Source of the DNA: GWE2-40-63 sp050179685
Lineage (GTDB): Bacteria; Bacteroidota; Bacteroidia; Bacteroidales; SZUA-534
Direction: 5' to 3'
NCBI GenBank assembly: GCA_050179685.1
Contig: JBFXEW010000024.1
Span: forward strand, 14,094-78,093
DNA: 64,000 bases
Both the position numbers and the translations under genes were made by a program. Below the pieces are notes generated by a model that worked only from the letters and a program-made list of their open reading frames with translations, had not been told where the DNA came from and ran no database searches. Positions 16,604-23,176 of this stretch are shown here, piece by piece; the stretch's first letter is position 1, and each line of letters opens with the position of its first letter.

Positions 16604-17318
16604 TAATTATTGAATGAAATTCAATAATATAAAATATTTTTAAGAATATACTGTTCAATTTAAGGATCCCTTATAAATATGGAACCAACAGACATAAAAT
16701 CAAATCACAGAGAAATACATCTGAAATAAATAGACAGCGGTTTGGCACGCTTTGATGGAACCCTTTTACACACTCCCCCGAAAAAAAAGAAAGCTTTGCA
16801 TCAAGGTACAATTCTCTACCAAAAATTTTTTCGCGCCATTTCCATAAGGAAATAGCTCCACCAACTGTTTTTTCTTGTAATATCCGTATGGAAATTGGTC
16901 CGCCAAAAATATTTCCGGCAATTTCCGTAGGGAAAAAGCTCGACCAACTATTTTTTCATGTAATTTCCGTAGGGAAAAAGCTCGGCCAAAAGTTTTTTCG
17001 GGTAATTTCTGTATGGAAAAAGCTTCACCAAAATTTTTTCCGCTAATTTCCCTACGGAAAAAGCTTCACCAATTAATTTGTCGGGTAATTTCCGTAGGGA
17101 AAAAGCTTACCCAGGCTATAAGGAGCTAATTTCTGTTCGGAAAATGCATCATTTACGGTTTGTTAAAATCCTGCTCAAAAACACATACCGATACTTGCAA
17201 AAAACACAAAAAGGGTGGTAACTTGCTTACATTCAACGGCCCCTGTTTGGCTGAATCAACCTTTCTCTCTTTCGTATAAGTCTTCCCGGGCCCATGTTTA
17301 ACCATAAACTTTATTACC
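16604..17318. other. Non-coding region holding the 41-42 bp palindrome array
   Basis: 715 bases without a gene. 16604-16836 shows nothing recognisable. The array occupies 16837-17150. The last 170 bases before the DUF6261 start hold a pyrimidine-rich tract and no clear TAnnTTTG box. Confidence 0.55.
16837..17150. repeat. Eight-unit palindrome array with 41-42 bp period
   Basis: A 14-bp dyad of consensus TTTCC-GTAg-GGAAA recurs in units beginning at 16837, 16879, 16920, 16962, 17004, 17045, 17087 and 17128 (steps 42, 41, 42, 42, 41, 42, 41). Centre tetramers are ATAA, GTAT, GTAG, GTAG, GTAT, CTAC, GTAG and GTTC, while the GGAAA arm is kept in all eight units and TTTCC (or a one-base variant) in all. 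Linkers are also related (aagctcgaccaact...ttttttc), so this is a diverged tandem repeat and not a CRISPR array with unique spacers. The array ends about 170 bp before the DUF6261 start codon. Confidence 0.85.
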
Positions 17319-18029
17319 ATGATTGAAAAATTGAATAGTAAAAGTCGCGCTACCGAGGTAGCTGCTACCAGCACGCGTATTGTGGAAGCCTTTAAAAGCT
17401 CCGGACTGAGTACCGATGCCTATCTTCCGGGTATGTTTACCACACTCGAGACCAGAACTAACGCGTTAACCCTTGCCATCAGGCGCACGAAAGCAGAGAG
17501 TGAGCTCGAAGCCAAAGACGAGGGCCGCGACCAACCGGTACGGGGGCTGAATTTCCTGATAAAAGCCTATACCGTTCATCCCGATGCCGCAATCCGTGCC
17601 GCAGCCCTGAAACTCGAAAAGGTATTCGATAAGTATGGTCTGAAAATGATCAGCGAAAGTTTTGCCACCGAATCGGCCCTGGTGAACTCCCTTTTGGGTG
17701 ATATGGAAGCTCCTGAGATGCAGGCGGCGCTTGCCCTGCTACCCAGTGGTGCCGATTTGCTGGCTGCCCTGCAAACGGCACAAAGCGAGTTCGATTCGGC
17801 CCGCGTAGCCTACGAGGCCGAAAGAGCCCGCGAAGGCACCCAGGCCAATGCTACCGAATTAAAAAAGGAAGTGCTGGCCCTTATAAACGATAAGTTGGTG
17901 CTGTACCTGTGGGGTATGGAAGCTGTTAACGAAGCCACCTATGGTGAATTTGCCCGTACCCTGGCTACCATTATTGCCGATAATAACGTGGTGGTTAAAA
18001 AGCGCTTTGCCAAAGAACCCGGGGAATAG
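17319..18029 (+). CDS. DUF6261 family protein
   Basis: 236 residues, mostly alpha-helical, with no signal peptide or membrane segment. Features I associate with DUF6261: an opening like MIEKLNSKSRATEVAATSTR, a central VHPDAAIRAAALKLEKVFD helix, the acidic E-S-ALVNSLLGDM segment, and the closing NDKLVLYLWGMEAVNEATYG plus ATIIADNN. The molecular function is unknown. Codon use is more GC-rich than in the two orphan genes upstream. It is monocistronic and preceded by the 41-42 bp palindrome array, which is the obvious candidate for its control region. Confidence 0.75.
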   Translation: MIEKLNSKSRATEVAATSTRIVEAFKSSGLSTDAYLPGMFTTLETRTNALTLAIRRTKAESELEAKDEGRDQPVRGLNFLIKAYTVHPDAAIRAAALKLEKVFDKYGLKMISESFATESALVNSLLGDMEAPEMQAALALLPSGADLLAALQTAQSEFDSARVAYEAERAREGTQANATELKKEVLALINDKLVLYLWGMEAVNEATYGEFARTLATIIADNNVVVKKRFAKEPGE

Positions 18030-18059
18030 TTGCTTTCCAGACTATTAGACCAAAGAAAA

Positions 18060-18175
18060 AAAGGAATACGGAATACGGAGCGCGGAACTGCCAACGCTTC
18101 ACTGTTCATTGCCCATTGTTAATTGTTAATTGCTCATTGATTTGGTTGCGAACTGCTGCCTGAGGACTGCCGGCT
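18060..18175. repeat. Word-repeat island
   Basis: ggaatacggaatacggagcg is followed by cactgttcattgcccattg, ttaattgttaattgctcatt and the ctgcctgaggactgcc words. The same vocabulary occurs near 3.9, 14.4 and 15.1 kb. Confidence 0.65.
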
Positions 18176-18184
18176 GACGTCTCA

Positions 18185-18320
18185 GCCCCGTAGGGGTGAA
18201 ACATTTGTAGCCCCGGGTGAAGCCCGGGGATCAAAGACCCCAACAATAAAAGCGGGGCAGGCACCTTTGTCCAATTGGAAATCTACCCCATCATGCCCCG
18301 CAAGTTAGTTCTGTTTGCAG
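18185..18320. repeat. Dispersed GTAGCCCCGGG repeat, copy 2
   Basis: It opens ccccgtaggggtgaaacatt, continues through gtagccccgggtgaagcccg, and closes with ccatcatgccccgcaagtta and tttgcag. It is colinear with 14531-14667 but diverged in the middle third. Confidence 0.75.
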
Positions 18321-18329
18321 GAGAGCAAA

Positions 18330-18362
18330 AACCCGGTCAGGGTTTGAATCCCTGACCGGGTT
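18330..18362. repeat. 13-bp-stem hairpin (REP-like)
   Basis: AACCCGGTCAGGG and CCCTGACCGGGTT pair perfectly across the seven-base loop TTTGAAT. It sits right after the second GTAGCCCCGGG repeat, mirroring the hairpin at 14720. Confidence 0.65.
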
Positions 18363-18385
18363 GATTAATTAACGGCCGGCTAATT

Positions 18386-18434
18386 GCGGTGCAAATGAAT
18401 CATATATTCCATGGCAAATTGCTGCTTGCACCGC
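18386..18434. repeat. 49-bp inverted-repeat element, copy 2
   Basis: Same length, orientation and terminal arms (GCGGTGCAA / TTGCACCGC) as 14953-15001; about 86% identical by eye. Confidence 0.75.
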
Positions 18435-18456
18435 TATATTTTGGTGATGTCGCAAA

Positions 18457-18502
18457 CCCCGGGTTTACACCCGGGGCTATTATAATAGCACCCCTATCGG
18501 GG
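18457..18502. repeat. Dispersed GTAGCCCCGGG repeat, inverted partial copy
   Basis: ccccgggtttacacccgggg, then cacccctatcgggg. Read on the other strand this is the opening half of the repeat at 14531. Together with the copy at 18185 it forms a widely spaced inverted pair around the 49-bp element. Confidence 0.65.
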
Positions 18503-18534
18503 TTTGCGTTTTATTTGTGGGTTGCCGACTAATT

Positions 18535-18665
18535 GCTTTTGTTCATTATTCATTGTTCATTTCTGGCTGCTGGCTGTGAGCTACGACCTGTGGACTGATT
18601 TCTCATTGCCCATTGTTAATTGTAAATTGATTTTTGGCTGCGAACTGCCAACAGTGGACTGCTAA
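18535..18665. repeat. Word-repeat island
   Basis: gttcattattcattgttcat, ctggctgctggctgtgagc and cattgcccattgttaattgt words abut the stop codon of the histidine kinase gene. Confidence 0.6.
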
Positions 18666-19811
18666 CTAATTCGGGGAAAAAGGAAGGGTTACATAAAAGG
18701 TGCTGCCTTTATTGACTTCGCTTTCAACACGAATGGTTCCTCCGTGTTGTTCTACAAATTCTTTGCAGATAAGCAGTCCAAGACCGGTTCCCCGTTCGTT
18801 TTGGGTGCCCGGAACCGTCGTTTTTGTGCTGGCCTTAAATAGTTTGCTTACTGTTTCGGGACTCATGCCCATTCCGGTATCGCTTACTGATATTTCGTGA
18901 TAATCGGAATGCGAAATCAGATTGATGGTAATAAGTCCGTCGGGGTAGGTGAACTTTATGGCGTTGGTGAGTAGGTTGCGTATAATGGTGTTCAGCATGT
19001 TTTGATCGGCATAAACATTTTGGTTTTCATTTACCAACGATTTAATGCCTATCTTTTTTTTTTCGGCGGTTTCTTTTAAAAAGCGAATGTTTTTATCGAT
19101 TAAATGTTTGAGTTCAAAGAAATCGGGATTGAACTCAATATGGCCCCGCTGCGATTGCGCCCAGGTTAGCAGGTTCTCGAGCAGTTCGTAAGCCTGGTTG
19201 GCCGACTCGTCGATGGCTTTCAGGTAGGCTTTGGTTTTGCCGGTCTCCAATTGTTCGTATTTTTCCAACAATATTTTGGAAAATCCCATGATAGAGAAAA
19301 AGGGGTTTTTTAAATCGTGGGCAATGATGGAAAAAAACTTGTCTTTGGTGGCGTTTAATTCATGCAATTGTTTCAGGGTAATTTCAAGCGTCTTTTTTTC
19401 TTTTATCAATTCGTGCTGCAACTTGTTTACTTCGGCATTCAGCTGAACCATTAGGTTGTTGTAGTGTGCCAGCTGAGCTACATCCACTTCGCCAACAATC
19501 AATAATTGTTCGTGCTTTCGAAATACTTTGGCCCGGATTGAAGTGTTGGTTTCCTTTATTTTGCTTCCCAGGGTAATTAATCCGTCAAATACCAGGGGTT
19601 CATTTTCAGGATGAATAATGAGCTGATTCAGCGTTGGGTTTATAAAGCTTTGAACGGGTTGGCCGGAAAATAAGTTTTGCATGCCCTGGTTGGCCAGCAA
19701 GAGTTCTCCTTTTGTGTTGAAAACAGCCAGGCAGAAGGCATTGCTATCGCTCAGATTTTGCTCAATTTCGGATTTCCAGTTTTCAAGGTATGAGTTCGCT
19801 TCGTGCTTCAC
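18666..19811 (-). CDS. Cytoplasmic PAS-HisKA-HATPase histidine kinase
   Basis: 381 residues, no membrane segment. A weak PAS-like fold (about 20-115, FCLAVFNTKGELLLANQGMQ) leads through a coiled coil (117-155) to HisKA with FFSIIAHDLKNPF (His165), then a HATPase with N-box IIRNLLTNAIKFT, G1 DTGMGM and G2 GTGLGLLICKEF. All catalytic motifs are intact. It is the third gene of a three-gene operon and starts 3 bp after the 153-residue helical protein. No response regulator is adjacent, so its phosphate target lies elsewhere. The context suggests that its input is the B12-binding protein at the head of the operon. Confidence 0.9.
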   Translation of the reverse strand: MKHEANSYLENWKSEIEQNLSDSNAFCLAVFNTKGELLLANQGMQNLFSGQPVQSFINPTLNQLIIHPENEPLVFDGLITLGSKIKETNTSIRAKVFRKHEQLLIVGEVDVAQLAHYNNLMVQLNAEVNKLQHELIKEKKTLEITLKQLHELNATKDKFFSIIAHDLKNPFFSIMGFSKILLEKYEQLETGKTKAYLKAIDESANQAYELLENLLTWAQSQRGHIEFNPDFFELKHLIDKNIRFLKETAEKKKIGIKSLVNENQNVYADQNMLNTIIRNLLTNAIKFTYPDGLITINLISHSDYHEISVSDTGMGMSPETVSKLFKASTKTTVPGTQNERGTGLGLLICKEFVEQHGGTIRVESEVNKGSTFYVTLPFSPN

Positions 19812-19814
19812 TAA

Positions 19815-20276
19815 TTAATGCTTTGGTTCGTTAAAGTCCATGGCGTTTTTCGACAAAGTGGCAAAATGCGGTATGTTCACCTGCATCCATTCGTAATAGG
19901 GAAAAATCTCGTTAAAAGTTCCCGGTGTAAGCTCGCTTTTTAATACTTCAATCCAGGTGTTAAGTTGTGCTGCCCAGTAGTTGCTATGGAAACCATGACT
20001 TTGGTAAGCTCCAAAAACCCACAGTATGGTTTCGACCATAACGTTGGCATTGTAATTTTTAAACATGGAGCTCATAAAGCGGAGGTGGTTGGCGTGATTG
20101 TCGAACATCATCTGAAGGTTATTGGCCCCAACTAAGGCTTCTATATCTTTTCGCTGCTGCATGCGCAGGTTCATTAAGCCCAGGAGTTTGTCGGTACTCA
20201 TTTGAAACTCCAGCAAAGCAGACTGATTAACCTGTTTTAGTGAGCCTGCCGATTGAATCAGGTAACTTTTATCCAT
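19815..20276 (-). CDS. Unknown all-helical 153-residue protein of the B12 cassette
   Basis: A soluble, all-alpha protein with no signal peptide. Features: an N-terminal pair of helices (SALLEFQMSTDKLLGLMNLR), histidines at FDNHANHLRFM, and an aromatic C-terminal half (LWVFGAYQSHGFHSNYWAAQ, then FPYYEWMQVNIPHF). Buried aromatics and several histidines could form a ligand pocket or an interaction surface; this is speculation. It overlaps the B12-binding gene by 8 bp and is followed after 3 bp by the kinase, so it is probably made together with both. I do not recognise a family. Confidence 0.7.
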   Translation of the reverse strand: MDKSYLIQSAGSLKQVNQSALLEFQMSTDKLLGLMNLRMQQRKDIEALVGANNLQMMFDNHANHLRFMSSMFKNYNANVMVETILWVFGAYQSHGFHSNYWAAQLNTWIEVLKSELTPGTFNEIFPYYEWMQVNIPHFATLSKNAMDFNEPKH

Positions 20277-20937
20277 TTTGATTAAAATTTTGAATGAATA
20301 ACTCCAAGTCGTTTAAATTTTTTATATAGCTTACGTTTTTGAATGCTTTGGTTTCTTCAACTCCTCCATGAATAAAAGCCTGACCTCCCACCACAACGTT
20401 TAAATCGGGAAAGGTGTTTTCTATTACCGTAAGTAATTCGATTAATACCGGCAGATTGAAATAAAGTGTAAGCGAAAGAGCCAGTACATCGGGTTTGTTT
20501 TGTTTAATAAAATCGATGAGATCGTTTGTTGGCAGGTTTGAACCCAGGATAAAGGTGTCCCAGCCCTGGTTTTCGAACACATGACTTACCATGTGTTGGC
20601 CAACCTGATGAAATTCATTGGCTACCGAGGCCACTACAACCTTCTTAGCCAAGCGTTGCTCCGAAATAAGGGTTTCGTAGAATTCGTTTAGAACCGATTC
20701 GGCTATGGTGGTGGCCAGGTGCTCGGTGGCAACACTTATTTGGTTGCTTTCCCAGAGTTTCCCCACTTTATAGAGTGCATGACGAATTATGTTTTCGTAA
20801 AGGTGAATAAAATCGTTCGACGATTCCAGGTAATTTCTGGCAATGAAAGAACAAGCCGCCCGGTTTCCGCTTAGCAGTGCCGAAATAAATTCGTTTTGAA
20901 TCGCTTGAAGTTTTTCACTCGTTTCTATAGCCACCAT
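20269..20937 (-). CDS. Stand-alone B12-binding protein with CarH-like photoreceptor motif
   Basis: 222 residues: a four-helix cap domain (about 10-92, B12-binding-2 type) followed by a Rossmann-like B12-binding domain (about 96-215). The lower-ligand motif E-x-H-x-x-G is present as E108, H110 and G113 (ANEFHQVGQ), and VVVGGQAF closes the nucleotide-loop side. The cap carries W62, V69, E72 and H73 (LWESNQISVATEHLAT), the W-x9-EH spacing of the CarH/LitR photoreceptors. The residue after the Trp is Glu, whereas CarH has the His that binds cobalt after light exposure. There is no DNA-binding domain, so output is probably by protein contact, as in AerR-type proteins. First gene of the operon, with a matching -7 box upstream. 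B12 binding is likely; light sensing is inferred. Confidence 0.85.
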   Translation of the reverse strand: MVAIETSEKLQAIQNEFISALLSGNRAACSFIARNYLESSNDFIHLYENIIRHALYKVGKLWESNQISVATEHLATTIAESVLNEFYETLISEQRLAKKVVVASVANEFHQVGQHMVSHVFENQGWDTFILGSNLPTNDLIDFIKQNKPDVLALSLTLYFNLPVLIELLTVIENTFPDLNVVVGGQAFIHGGVEETKAFKNVSYIKNLNDLELFIQNFNQNG

Positions 20938-20994
20938 GCTTTTTATAATTTGTTTAAAACCGGAGTGGGTTGTTGGTTAATTAATTCGTTTGTT

Positions 20995-21002
20995 CAAATA
21001 TA
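20995..21002 (-). promoter_or_regulatory. -7 box TATATTTG for the B12-binding gene
   Basis: Read on the minus strand this is TATATTTG, a full match to the Bacteroidota -7 consensus TAnnTTTG, 58 bp upstream of the start codon at 20937. I could not place a convincing -33 TTG at the usual distance. Confidence 0.5.
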
Positions 21003-21124
21003 GTATTTTATTAGCATTGGGTTTTGATAAATAACAATAATATTGTTTCAGCTTTTTACGTATAGCGAAGTTTATATTGATGTAGTTTTTTAGTTTTTTC
21101 GCCTCAAGCCGGCTGGGCTCTTCA

Positions 21125-21188
21125 TTTTTGGGTTATTCCCTTCGGAATTCCTACGGTCATGAGCTCGCAAGCTCGGTCGACCCAAAAA
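21125..21188. repeat. Imperfect hairpin element
   Basis: Arms TTTTTGGGT and ACCCAAAAA enclose a 46-bp middle with the small palindromes GAATTC, GAGCTC and GTCGAC. Poly-T and poly-A runs on either side extend the symmetry. It looks like an intergenic repeat family member, though I see only one copy here. Confidence 0.4.
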
Positions 21189-21405
21189 CGAAGCAAAAAA
21201 CTCAAGGCACCAAAAAAAAGTACATCTTCATCTTTACAATCACTAAGTGCGGCCGGGTGATCTTCGAACAAGTTCTCAGCTTCCCGGTCTTACTAGGTGA
21301 TTGTTTCGATTCCGATTGCTTTTTTTGGAAGCCGTTTTTTATTAAACCATAATTGGATTAGGAAATCAATCTTGTTTCAGGAAGCATTTTAAAATTTAAC
21401 AGGCT

Positions 21406-21888
21406 TTACTCCGAAAAACCGGTTTTTGGAGCCCGGTTGTATTCAATTAGTACTCCCACGCATCCAAAGCGTTTGTTGTACGAGAGCTCTTCGAGGGGTA
21501 CATCGCTTTCGGGTACAATTACTTCAATAATCAGGTTTCGGGCTTTGGTTACTCCAAATATTTTTTCAAGGTAATCCACCTCTTCGGTCGAGCTGTCGTA
21601 AAGGATACTTTTTGAAGGATTATCTTCGCGTATTCTAAAATAGATGCCTTCTAAATTTTTGTCGGCACAAATACTTACCCGATATTCAAAGTTTTTGAAT
21701 ACCGCCAGTTTAAAATCCGATTTTTGACCCGGTTCAAATACCGTGGTTTTTGACTGACCACTGTACTTAAAGTCGTATCCGTAAGCATCACAATATTTCA
21801 TCATAAATTTATCGCAATCCTTTTGAGCAAAAGCCGAATTTCCCAGGAATATTGTTAATAAATAAAGTAGAAAATATCTTTTTTTCAT
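21406..21888 (-). CDS. Exported protein of unknown function
   Basis: 160 residues with a signal peptide (MKKRYFLLYLLTIFLGNSAF, then AQ). The mature part has four cysteines (including KDCDKFMMKYCDAYG near the start) that could form disulfides, and a predicted all-beta middle (FKNFEYRVSICADK). It follows the lipoprotein gene at 21969 on the same strand, 80 bp apart, and may be co-transcribed with it. No family recognised. Confidence 0.65.
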   Translation of the reverse strand: MKKRYFLLYLLTIFLGNSAFAQKDCDKFMMKYCDAYGYDFKYSGQSKTTVFEPGQKSDFKLAVFKNFEYRVSICADKNLEGIYFRIREDNPSKSILYDSSTEEVDYLEKIFGVTKARNLIIEVIVPESDVPLEELSYNKRFGCVGVLIEYNRAPKTGFSE

Positions 21889-21968
21889 TGCAGCTTGGTT
21901 TTAATATTTCTGTCAATCGACAGGCTAAATTCAGTTATTCGTTTTATTTACAGATTACATTTATCGGT

Positions 21969-22868
21969 TTAAAAAGCTACGATGGCTTTTCTTGAACGGG
22001 CCACTTCGGTTTTTAATGTTTCAAATTGTTCTTTGCTCATGATGTAATCGCTACCTCCTGCGAACATCAGTTGGTTTGTGTTTTCGTTGCTTGCAGCTTC
22101 CGGTTCGGCAGGAACTTCGGCCAAATCCTGGTAAATGGCATTTATTTTTTCGATGTGTTTCATTGCCGAGGCTACATTTTTATTCTCTTTGTACAAGTTT
22201 GCATAGGCATACAGGTTTTGAACGGTAACGTGCTGGTCGGTTAGCATCTGAACTATCGGATCGTTGGTGTCGAATTCATTTACATAGAATAAAGTTAAAT
22301 GGAGTGTTTCAACAAAAGCAGCAATAGTAACTAGCGAAACCACGTCTTCTTTCTGGTTGTTTTCCAGAAAATCCATAATGTCGGTATAAGCCTGTTGCGA
22401 TAATATCATTAGCGAATCGGAGTGCCCGATGTTTGTCGCAATGCGTTTTAGCAACGATTCCTGAATGGCTGAATTGATGCGTAGTTGTTCGCTTAGTCCA
22501 TAAACGGCTTCAAAATACTCCAGCGAAGCTTCTTCCTGTTTAAAAAGGGTTACGTAAGCCAAATCGGTAATGTAAACACCCAGAGCCAAAGCCTGTTCTT
22601 TGCTTCCTAAATAATTTTTATAGCTTTTAGCCTCGTTTAATAAGCCCGGATTGAAATCCAATTCCGTAAAATCGATTTGTGCGAACAACTCTTCGGGCGA
22701 GGGAAGCCGGTAATAGGTGAGTTGATCGATTAAAGCCTTTTCGGTGATGCTCATATCGATTTGAGATTGTTTGTCATTACTTTTATTTTTTGAGGCATCC
22801 GAAGCACAGGAATAAGTTCCAAGCAACAGCCCAATCAGACCTATAGAAATAAAGAGTTTCTTCTTCAT
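21969..22868 (-). CDS. Helical lipoprotein of unknown function
   Basis: 299 residues with a lipoprotein signal peptide (lipobox GTYSC, Cys near 21). The mature part is predicted all-helical, with acidic and aromatic segments (YRLPSPEELFAQIDFTELDF; YITDLAYVTLFKQEEASLEY) and a negatively charged tail. It would sit in the periplasm or on the outer membrane. It resembles lipoproteins often seen in marine Bacteroidota, but no activity is known to me. A 308-bp divergent gap separates it from the receiver/pseudokinase gene. Confidence 0.65.
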   Translation of the reverse strand: MKKKLFISIGLIGLLLGTYSCASDASKNKSNDKQSQIDMSITEKALIDQLTYYRLPSPEELFAQIDFTELDFNPGLLNEAKSYKNYLGSKEQALALGVYITDLAYVTLFKQEEASLEYFEAVYGLSEQLRINSAIQESLLKRIATNIGHSDSLMILSQQAYTDIMDFLENNQKEDVVSLVTIAAFVETLHLTLFYVNEFDTNDPIVQMLTDQHVTVQNLYAYANLYKENKNVASAMKHIEKINAIYQDLAEVPAEPEAASNENTNQLMFAGGSDYIMSKEQFETLKTEVARSRKAIVAF

Positions 22869-23176
22869 CTGTTTTAATTTAATTTAGTTTGCAAACAGGG
22901 AACAACCACGTAATAATTATGTTCATATGTTTTAAACTTACTTATCATGGATGTAACCTGTCTTTTAATTGTTAAATTTGTTATGACAACTTGTTGTCTG
23001 CTGGCATAAAAATAAACAAAAAGTAATTATGCCGGTATATTAAGTGTTTATTATATTATGTTAGTTGCGCAAAGTAGTGTTTTGTGTATGAAATAGCAAC
23101 TTATTATATGCTTAAAATCATAGGAACAAGCGTGCACATAACTGTTTTTTGCATTGATTTATTGTAAATTTGCTCA
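22869..23176. other. Divergent intergenic region
   Basis: 308 A/T-rich bases between divergent genes. It contains the -7 box for the rightward gene (23165-23172). I see no other structured element. Confidence 0.45.
23165..23172 (+). promoter_or_regulatory. -7 box TAAATTTG for the receiver/pseudokinase gene
   Basis: A full TAnnTTTG match ends only 4 bp before the ATG at 23177. If used, the transcript would start at or just after the start codon, meaning leaderless or nearly leaderless translation. It could also be a chance match. Confidence 0.4.

Larger units (their letters stand above)
18030..18665. other. Repeat-rich intergenic region
   Basis: About 640 bases of word repeats, REP-like blocks and hairpins lie between the DUF6261 gene and the end of a histidine kinase gene. 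Its composition parallels 14.4-15.1 kb element by element. No coding frame is credible. Confidence 0.6.
20938..21405. other. Intergenic region with a promoter box and a long imperfect hairpin
   Basis: 470 bases. A perfect minus-strand TAnnTTTG box lies at 20995-21002. A structured element at 21125-21188 has 9-bp outer arms. The rest shows nothing recognisable. Confidence 0.5.

Noticed and set aside
16837..17150. CRISPR array
   Set aside because: The period is regular, but the linkers between the palindromes resemble one another instead of being unique spacers, units diverge from each other, and no cas gene is present.
14312..18665. Insertion sequence or prophage
   Set aside because: No transposase, integrase or phage gene in the region; the repeats look REP-like rather than IS ends.
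20938..21060. Cobalamin riboswitch ahead of the B12-binding gene
   Set aside because: No B12-box-like sequence or suitable stems in the short leader; only a -7 box is seen.
21145..21182. Vector polylinker contamination (GAATTC, GAGCTC, GTCGAC close together)
   Set aside because: The sites sit inside a larger symmetric intergenic element with matching poly-T and poly-A arms, and the flanks are native; chance palindromes are more likely.
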